From Bog-473 sp963726005 (lineage in GTDB: Bacteria > Actinomycetota > Acidimicrobiia > Acidimicrobiales > RAAP-2), in the NCBI GenBank assembly GCA_963726005.1, contig CAVSAT010000004.1, positions 558,001-622,000 on the forward strand: 64,000 bases of DNA, given 5' to 3'. Shown here piece by piece: positions 53,301 through 63,424 of the stretch (positions are counted from its first letter, which is position 1; every line of letters starts with the position of its first letter). The notes below the pieces were generated by a model that did no database searches, was not told where the DNA came from, and saw only the letters and a list, made by a program, of their open reading frames with translations. The position numbers were made by a program, and so were the translations under genes.

Positions 53301-56300
53301 CCAACTTCGCGGGATCCAACAGCACGCCCTTCGGCGTCAGCCTGAACACCGTGGGCCTGAGTTGCAGTGAGGTTGGGACGTTCACGTCGATCTCGCCCAC
53401 TCTCCCCGTCGCGTCCTACACCCTTCTCGGCTCCTCTTGCAGTGGCGCCAGCCTGACGGGTGCCAACGCCTCGGACTACGCGATCGTCTACACGAGTGCC
53501 ACCAACGACTTCACGGTGGCGCCTGCTCCGGTCAACGTCGCCGTGAGCGGGTCCCAGACCTATGGCGGGATGCCGACCTTCTCCGGCTCCTCGACTCCAC
53601 CCACGGGCATCACGGTGACGACCTCGAGCCTCAGCTGCACGGAGCTGCAACCTCTGCGCGTCATCACCCCGGCGCTCGCAGCCGGCAGCGACACCTTGCT
53701 CCCGGGGTCATGTGCCGGCGCGACCTTGAGCGGCACCAACGCGGGGGATTACGCCGTTGCCTACACGAGCATCGCTGGGGACTTCACGGTCGCACCGGCC
53801 CCACTCACCGTTACCGCGTCGAACGCCTCCATGACATACGGCGGCGCGCCGCCGACGATCATGCCGGGCTACAGCGGTTTCGTAAACAGCGACACGGCGT
53901 CTTCCCTGACGACGAGGCCCACCTGCTCGACCACCGCCACCGGCGCGAGTCCCGTCTTGGGCTCGCCGTACGCCTCGTCGTGCGCCGGAGCGGTCGACCC
54001 CAACTACTCGTTCGCTTACCACCCTGGCGCAGTCACGGTGAATCCCGCGGCACTCACCGTCACCGCCTCGAACGGGTCCATGGCCTACGGGGGCACGCCA
54101 CCGGTGATCACCGCCATCGACACCGGGTTCGTCAACGGCGACACCGCGTCCTCCCTCACGACGCCGCCCACCTGCTCGACCACCGCCACCAGCACCAGCC
54201 CGGTGGCGGGCTCGCCGTATGCCTCGTCGTGCGCAGGAGCGGCCGACACCAACTACTCGATCGTGTACGTCGCCGGATCAGTCGGCGTGACAAAGGCTCC
54301 GCTCACGGTCACCGCCTCGAGCGGGTCGATGACCTACGGCGGCGCGCCACCCGCCGTGACGCCGGCCTTCACGGGTTTCGTCAACGGCGACAGCGCGTCC
54401 TCCCTCACGACGCCGCCCTCCTGCTCGACCACGGCGACGACCTCGAGCCCGGCGTCGCCCCCGACCTATCCGGCCACGTGCACGGGCGCCTCGAGTCCCA
54501 ACTACGCCGTCTCGTACGCGGCGGGGGCCACCACGATCAACCGGGCCACCCTCACCGTCACCGCCTCGAACGCCTCCATGACCTACGGCGGCGCGCCGCC
54601 GGCGATCCTCCCGGGCTACAGCGGTTTCGTCAACGGGGACTCGCCGGCGTCGCTGACCACTGCACCGATTTGCTCGACGACCGCCACCGGCGCCAGCCCG
54701 GTCGCGGGCTCGCCGTACTCGTCGTCGTGCACGGGCACCGTCGATCCCAACTACTCGTTCGCCTACGTCGCCGGATCAGTGAGCGTGACGAGGGCCCCGC
54801 TCACCGTCACGGCCTCCAACACTTCCATGACCTACGGCAGCGCGCCGCCGACCATCACGCCCGCCTACGGCGGCTTCGTCAACGGCGACACGGCGTCCTC
54901 TCTGACGACGAAGCCCAGCTGCTCGACCACGGCGACCAGCGCCAGCCCGGTCGCGGGCTCCCCGTACGCCTCGTCGTGCTCGGGAGCGGTCGACCCCAAC
55001 TACACCATCACCTATTTCCCGGGCACCATGACGGTGAACCGGGCCCCGCTCACGGTCACCGCCTCGAGCGGTTCGATGACCTACGGCGGCACACCGCCGG
55101 CCGTCACGCCCGCCTACACCGGATTCGTCAATGGCGACGGCGTGTCGTCGCTGACGACGCTGGCCACCTGCTCGACCACGGCCACCACCTCGAGCCCGGC
55201 CTCCCCCCCGGCCTACCCGGCCACGTGCACGGGCGCCTCGAGTCCCAACTACGCCCTGTCGTATGTGGCAGGGGCCACCACGATCAACCGGGCCACCCTC
55301 ACCATCACCGCCTCGAACGCCGCCATGGCCTACGGGACCACGCCGCCGGCCATCATCCCGGGCTACAGCGGCTTCGTCAACGGCGATTCGCCGACGTCGC
55401 TGACCACGGCACCCACGTGCTCGACGACCGCCACCAGCGCCAGCCCGGTCGCGGGCTCGCCGTACCCGTCGTCGTGCACGGGAGCGGTCGACCCCAACTA
55501 CTCGTTCGCCTATGTCCCCGGCTCCGTCACGATCACCCCGGTCCCGCTCACGGTCACGGCCCCCAACACCTCCATGACCTACGGCAGCGCGCCGCCGCTC
55601 CTCACGCCCGCCTACGGCGGCTTCGTCAACGGCGACACGGCGTCCTCTCTGACGACGAAGCCCAGCTGCTCGACCACGGCGACCAGCGCCAGCACGGTGG
55701 GGGGCTCGCCGTACTCGTCGTCGTGCACGGGAGCGGTCGACCCCAACTACTCCATCACCTATGTCGCGGGCACCATGACGGTGAACCGGGCCCCGCTCAC
55801 CGTGACCGCCTCGAGCGGGTCGATGACCTACGGCGGCACGCCGCCGGCCGTGACGGCGGCCTACACAGGCTTCAAGAACGGTGACGGCGCGTCGTCGCTG
55901 GCCTCCCAGGCCACCTGCTCGACCACGGCCGCCACCTCGAGCCCGGCCTCGCCCCCGGCCTACCCGGCCACGTGCACGGGCGCCTCGAGTCCCAACTACG
56001 CCATGTCGTATGTGGCGGGGGCCACCACGATCAACCGGGCCACCCTCACCATCACCGCCTCGAACGGCTCCATGGCCTACGGCGGGGCCCCGCCTGCCTT
56101 CACACCGGCCTACGGCGGTTTCGTCAACGGCGATTCGCCCGCGTCGCTGACCACTGCACCGATTTGCTCGACGACCGCCACCGGCGCCAGCCCGGTCGCG
56201 GGCTCGCCGTACCCGTCGTCGTGCACGGGAGCGGTCGACCCCAACTACACGTTCGCCTACGCCGCCGGCTCGGTCACGATCACCCCGGTCCCGCTCACCG

Positions 56301-57883
56301 TCACCGCCCCCAACACCTCCATGACCTACGGCAATGCGCCGCCGGCCATCATCCCGGTCTACGGCGGCTTCGTCAACGGCGACACGGCATCCTCCCTGAC
56401 GACGAAGCCCAGCTGCTCGACCACGGCGACCAGCGCCAGCACGGTGGCGGGCTCGCCCTATCCTTCGTCGTGCACGGGCGCCGTGGACGCGAACTACACC
56501 ATGACGTACTTCTCGGGCACCATGACGGTGAACCGGGCCCCACTGACAGTGACGGCCTCGAGCGGGTCCATGACCTACGGCGGCACACCGCCCGGCGTAA
56601 CGCCCGCATACCGCGGCTTCAAGAACGGCGACAGCGCCTCGTCGCTGACTCCGCAGCCCACCTGCTCCACGACGGCCACCAGCACCAGCGCCCCCTCGAT
56701 GACGGCCTACTCCTCCTCGTGCTCGGGAGCGGCCGACGCCAACTACGCCATCTCGTTCGTGGACGGCGTGACCGCGGTCACACCGGCACCGATCCCCGTC
56801 GCGGTGGTCGGTGCCCAGACCTACGGCGGGGCGCCCGGATTCGTCGCGACACCGCCCTCCTCACTTCCCCCGGGCCTGACCGCGGTTGGAACCGCGGGCA
56901 TCACGTGCAACGAGGTCGCACCGTCGACCTCCATCAACCCGACGCTGGCCGGCGGCAGCTACACCCTGGTGCCGTCGTCGTGCGGCGGAGCAATCCTGAG
57001 CGGTCCCGCCGCGAACGACTACACCGTCGTGTACGCCACGGGCGCCTTCTCGGTCACCGGCGGGCCACCGCCGCCACCCTCGCCAGCTCCACCGCCAGCG
57101 CACGGCTACTGGCTGGTCGGATCCGACGGCGGCATCTTCACCTTCGGCGCGGCGACGTTCCACGGGTCCACCGGTAGCCTTCGGCTCCAGCGGCCGGTCG
57201 TGGGCATCACGCCGACGGCTGACCAGGCCGGGTACTGGCTCGTGGCCTCGGACGGCGGGATCTTCGCCTTCGGCGACGCCGGGTTCCACGGCTCCATCCC
57301 GGGGCTCGGCCTCAGCCCCGCGGGTTCCGGCCTCGCCAACGCGCTGAACGCGCCCATCGTCGGCATGGTGCCTTCGGCCGACGGCGGCGGCTACTTCATG
57401 GTCGCCTCTGATGGCGGCGTGTTCGCCTTCGGGGACGCGCGGTTCGCAGGCTCGTGTCCGGGGATCGGCGGCTGCAGCGGCGCGGCCGTGGCGGTGCTCC
57501 CTGACGCCACCGGCGCGGGCTACTGGCTGGTGACCAAGACGGGGAACATCTACACGTTCGGCGATGCGCCCTACTTCGGAGCCCCCGGGGCCCAGGGTTC
57601 GCCCATCACCGCGGCCGTGCGCAGCGCCGACGGGCACGGCTATTTCGTCCTGCTCGCCAACGGCACCGTGGACGGCTACGGCGACGCGGTGTCGCTCGGC
57701 GGCCCGACCGGCGCCGTCGGCGGCTCGAACGCCGCCTCCGCGGTGTTCACCGACGCCGGAGGCGGGGGCTATTGGGTCGCCTCGGCCGCCGGCGCCGTGT
57801 TCACCTACGGGGACGCGCCCAACGACGGGTCGATGACCGGGACGCGGCTGAACGGCTCCATCATCGCCGGTACCGGGTTCTGA
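50353..57883 (+). CDS. giant secreted sedolisin-like protease with inserted beta-propeller, MBG repeats and GYWLVASDGG tail; frameshifted
   Basis: About 2,509 residues from GTG 50353. Order: signal/membrane helix (about 17-38), pro-kumamolisin activation domain (60-190, e.g. SDPASPDYHHFLTPGEF), S53 sedolisin domain, then repeats. The catalytic Glu/Asp pair is VEAELDIETVL (E334, D338), the oxyanion Asp is in VASGDQGAEGC (about 417), and the Ser is in AIGGTSGAAPLWA (about 875). Between the last two lies a YncE-type propeller of about 330 residues (LYIANKSSGNVTV, VFVANAGSSSLTVI, LYVANSNGTIAVF). After the protease come twelve MBG-type repeats of about 83 residues (LTVTASNASMTYGGAPP), flanked by three VAVSGSQ-type units, then about six GYWLVASDGG-type units. 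One extra base near 52573-52579, in a CGCGCG run, shifts the frame. The protease is probably acid-type and surface-attached. Confidence 0.85.
53806..56790 (+). repeat. twelve MBG-type protein repeats, about 249 bases each
   Basis: Twelve units, each opening like LTVTASxxSMTYGGxPP, then a GF-x-NGD segment, a CSTTAT segment and a C-x-GA-x-D-x-NY segment. Each unit has two Cys that could pair. Similar repeats are known as MBG or YDG stretches in large bacterial surface proteins. Confidence 0.85.
54314..56554 (+). repeat. 747-base higher-order tandem repeat, three copies
   Basis: The SSGSMTYGG-type unit recurs at 54314, 55061, 55808 and 56555, exactly 747 bases (249 codons) apart. Each 747-base block contains three different repeat types in the same order. 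Copies are highly alike at DNA level, which indicates duplication of the three-unit block as a whole. Confidence 0.85.
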
Positions 57884-57965
57884 CGCCGGGCCTCGTCGCA
57901 CACCAGCGGACCTGAGCGCCCACCGGTTTTCGGATGCCCGCGGCAGGTGAGGCACACTGGTCGCC

Positions 57966-59645
57966 GTGGCGCCTCAGTTCATTTACACCATGCGCGGCCT
58001 GGCGCGCTTCTATCCACCCGACCGCGAGGTCCTCAAGGGCATCAACCTCTCCTTTTATCCAGGGGCGAAGATCGGGGTCATCGGGTCCAACGGGTCCGGC
58101 AAGTCCTCGCTGCTCCGGATCATGGCCGGCGAGGACGACGGGTTCAGCGGTGAGGCGCGCCTGACGCCGGGATTCACGGTGGGGTACCTCGCCCAGGAGC
58201 CACAGCTGGACATGTCCAAGGACGTCGCAGGCAACGTGGCCGAGGGCGTCGGCGAGTCGAAACAACTCGTCGACCGCTTCAACGAGGTGTGTGCGGCCTT
58301 CGGTGCTCCCGACGCCGACATCGACGCCCTCCTCGCTGAGCAGGCCGAGCTCCAGGCCAGGATCGACGCGGCCGGAGCCTGGGAGCTCGACCGCACCTTC
58401 GAGATCGCCATGGACGCGCTCCGGCTCCCGCCGGGCGACGCAGATGTGCGGACACTGTCGGGCGGTGAGCGCCGCCGGGTCGCGCTGTGCCGGTTGCTCT
58501 TGTCGAGGCCCGACCTGCTCCTCCTCGACGAGCCCACCAACCATCTCGACGCGGAGTCGGTCGCCTGGCTGGAGCGAACCCTGCAGGAGTATGCGGGGAC
58601 GGTCGTCGCGGTGACCCACGACCGCTACTTCCTCGACAATGTGGCCGGCTGGATCCTCGAGCTCGATCGTGGCGCCGGCATCCCCTGGGAGGGCAACTAC
58701 TCCTCGTGGCTGGAGCAGAAACAGGCGCGCCTCGCTGCCGAGGAGAGGTCCGACCGCTCCCGTCAGGCGTCGCTCCAGCGCGAGCTCGAGTGGATCCGGA
58801 TGTCGCCCCGGGCGCGCCAGAGCAAGGGCAAGGCCCGGATCACCGCCTACAACGACCTGGTCGCCGAAGCCGAGGCAGCCGAGCGGCGCGCGGACAAGGT
58901 GGAGCTGGCCATCCCGCCCGGTCCGCGCCTGGGCGATCAGGTCGTGGAAGCCAGCGGCGTCGTCAAAGCGTTCGGCGACCGCCTGCTGGTCGACGGGCTG
59001 ACGTTCAACCTTCCCCCCGGGGGCATCGTCGGCGTCATCGGGCCCAACGGCGCCGGCAAGACCACCCTCTTCAGGATGATCGTCGGCGAGGAGCAACCTG
59101 ACGCGGGCATCCTGACCGTCGGGTCGTCCGTCCAGCTGGCCTACGTGGATCAGTCGCGCGAGACCCTGTCTCCGGAGTCGACGGTCTTCGAGGAGATCAC
59201 CGGGGGAGTGGATCGCCTCGTCGTGGGCGGGCGCGAGATCCACGGCCGCGCCTACGTGGCCGGGTTCGGCTTCAAGGGGAGCGACCAGCAGAAGAAGGTT
59301 GGCCAGCTCTCGGGCGGGGAGCGCAACCGGGTGCTCCTGGCCAAGGTGCTCAGCAGCGGTGGCAACGTCCTGCTCCTCGACGAGCCGACCAACGATCTGG
59401 ACGTCGACACGTTGCGCGCCCTCGAGGATGCCCTGCTGGGCTTCCCGGGATGCGCCGTGGTCATCAGCCACGACCGCTGGTTCCTCGACCGCATCGCGAC
59501 GCACGTGCTCGCCTTCGAGGGGGAGTCCGAGGCCAGGTGGTGGGAGGGCAACTTCAGCGACTACGAGGCCGACCGGCACAAGCGTCTCGGGGTCGAGGCC
59601 GACCAGCCCCACCGGCTGCGCTACAAGCCACTCGTCCGCGACTGA
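57966..59645 (+). CDS. ettA: energy-dependent translational throttle protein EttA (ABC-F ATPase)
   Basis: EttA binds the ribosomal E site and slows entry into elongation when ATP is low. The 559-residue protein has two ABC domains. Domain 1: Walker A GSNGSGKSSLLRIM, signature LSGGERRRVALC, Walker B LLLLDEPTNHLDAESV. Domain 2: GPNGAGKTTLFRM, QLSGGERNRVLLAK, LLLDEPTNDLDVDTLRAL. Between them lies the basic linker typical of EttA (RQSKGKARITAYNDL). It starts at GTG with APQFIYTMRGLARFYPP, like known EttA. It overlaps the NRDE gene by 25 bases, tail to tail. Confidence 0.93.
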   Translation: MAPQFIYTMRGLARFYPPDREVLKGINLSFYPGAKIGVIGSNGSGKSSLLRIMAGEDDGFSGEARLTPGFTVGYLAQEPQLDMSKDVAGNVAEGVGESKQLVDRFNEVCAAFGAPDADIDALLAEQAELQARIDAAGAWELDRTFEIAMDALRLPPGDADVRTLSGGERRRVALCRLLLSRPDLLLLDEPTNHLDAESVAWLERTLQEYAGTVVAVTHDRYFLDNVAGWILELDRGAGIPWEGNYSSWLEQKQARLAAEERSDRSRQASLQRELEWIRMSPRARQSKGKARITAYNDLVAEAEAAERRADKVELAIPPGPRLGDQVVEASGVVKAFGDRLLVDGLTFNLPPGGIVGVIGPNGAGKTTLFRMIVGEEQPDAGILTVGSSVQLAYVDQSRETLSPESTVFEEITGGVDRLVVGGREIHGRAYVAGFGFKGSDQQKKVGQLSGGERNRVLLAKVLSSGGNVLLLDEPTNDLDVDTLRALEDALLGFPGCAVVISHDRWFLDRIATHVLAFEGESEARWWEGNFSDYEADRHKRLGVEADQPHRLRYKPLVRD

Positions 59646-60409
59646 GCCGACGGGCCAAGGGCGGCGTGGCCCGTCCAGAGCTCGCTCACCTCCACATACG
59701 GCGTGGCACACGGCGGTCCGTCGGCCACGTACATCCGGGGCGGGACGACGCCGTTGGCCACCCGGACGATGCACGACGAGCGCGTCCCGAACGACTCGAG
59801 GTGCACACAGTTGGCCGCGTTCGGCCGTTCGTCGCCCTCGGGGATCCGGTGGTCGGTGAGGACGCGGTGGAACGAGTCCACGACCTCGTCGCCCCGCGTC
59901 GGGAGGCCGAGGGCGTCGCGCACCAGGTCGACCTTGCGCGATGCCTCGCCCGGTGCACGGTTCTCCAGCACGTGTATTCCGGGCGGGAGGGCGACCGCGG
60001 AGGCCGGGCCGGGACGGGTGAAGTCGACGAAGAAGAGCGAGGTGCGGTCGCCCACCAGCAACCACGAGCCGTTGTAGTCCTCGGGTCGGTAGCGCCGCAG
60101 CAGGGTCTCGACCGCCTCCGACGCCGTGGCGTCGCGGGCCAGCGCGAGCGGGAGCTCACCCCGCGAGCGCTTGGTCGGGTCCTTGGCGTCGCCCATCGGC
60201 TGGTTCGTGAGCCCGGCGCACACGCCGTACTCGTTCACCGCCAGCCAGGTGCCGCCGGAAAGCTCGTCGCGCCCGCCGACGATGCGAGGTGGCCCCTCGT
60301 CGAGCACCGTGACGGAGGTGGAGGGCCTGTCGAGGACCTCGTCGCGATTGGCGCCGACGATGAGCGGCTCTTCGGCCACCACCTGCGACGCGACGACGAG
60401 GAGGCACAT
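59621..60409 (-). CDS. NRDE family (TANGO2-like) protein
   Basis: A 262-residue protein of the NRDE family. It starts MCLLVVASQ with the Cys at position 2 typical of the family, and carries IVGANRDEVLDRP (the NRDE signature), IVGGRDELSGGTWLAVNEYG and TNQPMGDAKDPTKRSRGEL. Related eukaryotic TANGO2 proteins are linked to heme or lipid handling and the fold is similar to N-terminal nucleophile hydrolases, but the bacterial function is not settled. A TAGGGT box is eight bases before ATG 60409. Confidence 0.85.
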   Translation of the reverse strand: MCLLVVASQVVAEEPLIVGANRDEVLDRPSTSVTVLDEGPPRIVGGRDELSGGTWLAVNEYGVCAGLTNQPMGDAKDPTKRSRGELPLALARDATASEAVETLLRRYRPEDYNGSWLLVGDRTSLFFVDFTRPGPASAVALPPGIHVLENRAPGEASRKVDLVRDALGLPTRGDEVVDSFHRVLTDHRIPEGDERPNAANCVHLESFGTRSSCIVRVANGVVPPRMYVADGPPCATPYVEVSELWTGHAALGPSAQSRTSGL

Positions 60410-60417
60410 GCGCGCTC

Positions 60418-60423
60418 ACCCTA
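60418..60423 (-). promoter_or_regulatory. TAGGGT -10-like box, probable leaderless promoter of the NRDE gene
   Basis: TAGGGT on the minus strand ends eight bases before ATG 60409. No Shine-Dalgarno fits in the gap. Confidence 0.45.
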
Positions 60424-60490
60424 TCGAGGCCCCCGGGCGCCGCCGTCCGGCCGCCCCTCGAGGGTGCACCCCCCGTGACCGGACGCGGGC

Positions 60491-60496
60491 TACCGT
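60491..60496 (+). promoter_or_regulatory. TACCGT -10-like box, probable leaderless promoter
   Basis: TACCGT ends six bases before ATG 60503, with no ribosome-binding site between. Confidence 0.45.
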
Positions 60497-60502
60497 TCGG
60501 TC

Positions 60503-61249
60503 ATGAGAACCCGCGCCGCCACCCTCACGGTCGCCCTCGGTCTCGGGGCCGTCGCTCTCTCGCCGGCGCTTCCGGCCGCGGCCAAGAACTCCCCGCTGAA
60601 CGTCAAGGCGCTGACCAACAGCATCAACCACGCCAAGAGCCTGACGTACCTGGCCCAGTACACCTCGTTCAGCAACGGCCAGAAGACGACGGTGACCATT
60701 GCCCAGTCGCCGCCCAAGTCGAATTTCACGACCTCGAGCGGGAGTGTGATCAACAACGGCAAGACCACCTACTACTGCTCGACCAGCTCCTCGGGCAGCG
60801 GCAATTCCGGGAACACGGGCTCGACGTCGAACTCGGGGAACTCCGGGAATTCCGGCACGACCACGACGTCGAAGGCGGGGACGAACTGCCTCTCGGTCAA
60901 GGGCGCCAACCCGCTCCTCGGCCTCGAGACCGCCTTCGGCCCGGCCACGACGCTGAGCGCGCTCGCCGAGGCCAAGCAGGGGCTGGTCTCGCGGCTCCTC
61001 GGCATCAAGGTGTCGTCCTCGACGGTCACCTTCGCCGGGCAACCCTCCACGTGTGTCACCGTCACCGTGCGGGGCCGTGGTGGCAAGTATTGCGTGACCA
61101 ATCAGGGGATCCTCTCGTACTCGGGCTCGTCGAACTCGTCGACCTACTTCGAGCTGACGAAGTACTCGTCCAATCCGCCCGCGAGCCTCTTCAGCCTTCC
61201 CGCCGGAGCCACCACGGCGACGCTGCCCGGGGGCGGATCCATCCCCTAG
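60503..61249 (+). CDS. secreted hypothetical protein with Ser/Gly/Asn-rich linker
   Basis: A 248-residue secreted protein. It has a signal peptide (RAATLTVALGLGAVALSPALPAAA) without a lipobox Cys. A beta-rich part follows (SLTYLAQYTSFSNGQKTTVT), then a low-complexity stretch of NSGNSGNS type, and a second beta-rich half with Cys residues (STCVTVTVRGRGGKYCV). The pattern of an N-terminal ALTNSINHAKSLTY and a later LGIKV is slightly like periplasmic lipid-carrier proteins of the LppX/LprG kind, but this is weak. The methyltransferase gene starts seven bases after it. Confidence 0.6.
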   Translation: MRTRAATLTVALGLGAVALSPALPAAAKNSPLNVKALTNSINHAKSLTYLAQYTSFSNGQKTTVTIAQSPPKSNFTTSSGSVINNGKTTYYCSTSSSGSGNSGNTGSTSNSGNSGNSGTTTTSKAGTNCLSVKGANPLLGLETAFGPATTLSALAEAKQGLVSRLLGIKVSSSTVTFAGQPSTCVTVTVRGRGGKYCVTNQGILSYSGSSNSSTYFELTKYSSNPPASLFSLPAGATTATLPGGGSIP

Positions 61250-61256
61250 GCCATCC

Positions 61257-61835
61257 ATGACCGACCGGTGGCAGGGGAGCGACGTCCCACGCGGCGCGGC
61301 CTACGACCGCCGCTTCGAGGACCTCGCCGCTGGCGGTGTGGACGTGCACGGCGAGGCGGCACTGGTCGACTCCTACCGCCCCGACGCCGTCCTCGATGCG
61401 GGATGTGGCACGGGCCGCGTGGCGATCGAGCTGAGCCGGCGGGGCTTCTTCGTCGTCGGCGTCGACGTCGATCCGGTGATGCTCGAGGTGGCGCACGCCA
61501 AAGCGCCCGACCTGACCTGGGTCGAGGGGGACCTGACCGATCCCGAGCTCGAATTCGGCCGCGCCTTCGACGTCGTGGTCTTGGCCGGGAACGTGCTCAT
61601 CTTCGTCCCAACGGGCACGGAGGGTCGCGTCATCGCCAACGCGGCACGCTGGTTGGCGCCCGGGGGTCGCCTGGTGGCCGGCTACTCCGTCCGGCCCGGC
61701 GGCTTCGGCCCCGCCGAGCACGACGTGCTGGCCTCCCGCTGTGGCCTCGTGCTCGAGGACCGGTGGTCGACGTGGGATCGGCGACCGTTCGGGTCCGGTG
61801 ACTACGCCGTCTCGGTCCACCGCAAGGGGGACTGA
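61257..61835 (+). CDS. class I SAM-dependent methyltransferase
   Basis: A soluble 192-residue methyltransferase. Motif I is VLDAGCGTGRVAIELSRRG, the ribose-binding Asp is in VVGVDVDPVMLEVAH, and motif II/III regions are WVEGDLTDPELEFG and DVVVLAGNVLIFV. The small C-terminal part gives no hint about substrate. It starts at ATG seven bases after the secreted protein and is followed by the AsnC-type regulator after 101 bases. Confidence 0.8.
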   Translation: MTDRWQGSDVPRGAAYDRRFEDLAAGGVDVHGEAALVDSYRPDAVLDAGCGTGRVAIELSRRGFFVVGVDVDPVMLEVAHAKAPDLTWVEGDLTDPELEFGRAFDVVVLAGNVLIFVPTGTEGRVIANAARWLAPGGRLVAGYSVRPGGFGPAEHDVLASRCGLVLEDRWSTWDRRPFGSGDYAVSVHRKGD

Positions 61836-61923
61836 GCGCCTGGCTCCCGGGTGGACCGACGCAACGGAGCAGCAACTCTGGGGGCCTCTTCTGCACTGAA
61901 CATGCGGGCGAATCGCCCTTCGT

Positions 61924-61929
61924 TAGGCT
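61924..61929 (+). promoter_or_regulatory. TAGGCT -10-like box, probable leaderless promoter of the Lrp gene
   Basis: TAGGCT ends seven bases before ATG 61937, with no Shine-Dalgarno in the gap. Confidence 0.45.
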
Positions 61930-61936
61930 TCTGGGC

Positions 61937-62416
61937 ATGGGAACAGAGGAACTTGATCCGATCGATCACCACATCATCGAGTTGCTGTCGCACAACGCCC
62001 GCCGCACCATGGCGGACATCGGCGAGCAGGTCTCGCTGTCCGCCTCGGCGGTGACCCGGCGCATCGAGCGCCTGGAACGCACCGGAGTGATCGCCGGCTA
62101 CACCGTCGTCGTCGACCACCGGAAGGCCGGGCGCCCGATCCAGGCCTTCACCGAGGTGCGCTTCGCCGGCACGGCAGACCTGCAGGAGATCAAGGAGACG
62201 GCCATGCAGCTCTCCGAGGTGCAGGCGGTGTTCACGACGGCGGGCGACCCCGACGCGCTCGTCTGGCTCCAGGTTCCCGACGTCGAGCGCCTCGGGCAGG
62301 TGATCGAGCAGTTGCGACGCCGCGGGCGCGTGACCGGGACCAAGACGCTGATCGTGCTCGACACGTGGTCGCGACACCGGGCCCTCGAGTCGAACGGCCT
62401 CCCCGTCCACACGTAG
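61937..62416 (+). CDS. Lrp/AsnC family transcriptional regulator
   Basis: A 159-residue regulator with an N-terminal helix-turn-helix (LDPIDHHIIELLSHNARRTM, LSASAVTRRIERLERTGVI) and a C-terminal RAM ligand-binding domain (IQAFTEVRFAGTADLQEI, VFTTAGDPDALVWLQVPD). Lrp/AsnC proteins form octamers and respond to amino acids. The ligand here is unknown. No amino acid gene is adjacent. The next gene starts at the last base of its stop, so that lipoprotein gene may be cotranscribed. Confidence 0.88.
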   Translation: MGTEELDPIDHHIIELLSHNARRTMADIGEQVSLSASAVTRRIERLERTGVIAGYTVVVDHRKAGRPIQAFTEVRFAGTADLQEIKETAMQLSEVQAVFTTAGDPDALVWLQVPDVERLGQVIEQLRRRGRVTGTKTLIVLDTWSRHRALESNGLPVHT

Positions 62417-63424
62417 TGCGGAGGCGGGCCGGATGCTCCGGAGCGGCGTTGGCGGTCGTCGCACTCGCACTGATCGCCGCTGGCTGCAGCGGGACCCCGG
62501 GGACCCCGGCCACCACGACGACCGCGCCGGTCACCACGCCCACGACGACGCCGGCGGCCGCCGGTACCTGGTCGAAGGCGATCCACGTCGCGGCCGGCCA
62601 GAGCCTGTCCGTCGTCTCGTGCCCGGTGGCCAACCTCTGCGTCTTCGGATCGGCCACGGGGCAGACCTACCGGCTCGTCTTCGACAAGGTCGCCGCCCTC
62701 GGGCCCGCGGTGCCCTCCCCATCGCCCCAGGGGGTCTCGTACCTGTCGTGCGCCAGCGCCGGCTTCTGTGCCGCCGCACCCGATCTGAACCAGGTCGCGC
62801 TGTTCAACGGGTCCTCGTGGCAGCCTCCCGCGACGATCGAGGCGGCTCAGGGCATCACGGCCATCGATTGCCTCGGTCCCAGCTTCTGCATGACCATCGA
62901 CGGCGAGGGCAATGCGTTCGCGTTCAACGGCACGGGCTGGTCGGGCAACCTCGGCGCGTGGGGCGCGGCCAACCAGATCTCGTGCGTCTCACCCTCCTTC
63001 TGCGTCGCCGCCGAGGGCGGGCCCTCCGTGTGGAACGGGCACACCTGGACCCAACCGACCAACGCCGACACCCAGGGCCAGCTCAACGCGGTGTCCTGCG
63101 CGTCGGCGGCCTTCTGCGTCCTCGTGGACAGCAGTGGCAGCGTCCTCACGTGGAACGGGCCGGGTTTCTCCCCGCCGGCCTCCATCGCCACCGAGCCGCC
63201 CCTGACCGGGACCGACGCCTCCGGGCTCACCGGCGGTGTCGTGCCCCACGCCGACCTTCTGCCGCGCCGTGGACTCCATCGGCCGCGTGTTCGGCTGGAA
63301 CGGGACGACCTGGAGCGCCGGCACGGTCATCGACAACGGCCACGCCCTGACCAGCATCTCGTGCCCGACGACCACCTACTGCGTGGCCGCCGACCGGGCC
63401 GGCAACGCGTTCGTCTCGACGTAG
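62416..63424 (+). CDS. repeat lipoprotein with Cys-paired propeller blades, frameshifted
   Basis: About 335 residues from GTG 62416. The signal ends in a lipobox (ALIAAGCSGTPG), so the protein is probably lipid-anchored outside the membrane. A Thr/Pro spacer follows, then about six units of the kind VSCxxxxFCxxVDxxGxxxxWNG, similar to the Cys-W repeats of the secreted protein at 39502. The last unit (SCPTPTFCRAVDSIGRVFG) is in another frame: one extra G near 63228-63236 breaks the reading. The span has one base too many, which agrees. The role is unknown; the repeat type suggests a beta-propeller. Confidence 0.72.

Noticed and set aside
53437..55884. An 815-codon open frame overlapping the MBG repeats in another frame
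   Set aside because: It is a His/Arg-rich shadow of the repeats; its own periodicity just follows the sedolisin gene.
53806..56790. CRISPR-like spacing of repeats
   Set aside because: The units are in frame, about 249 bases long, and translate into conserved protein repeats. There are no short identical repeats with unique spacers.
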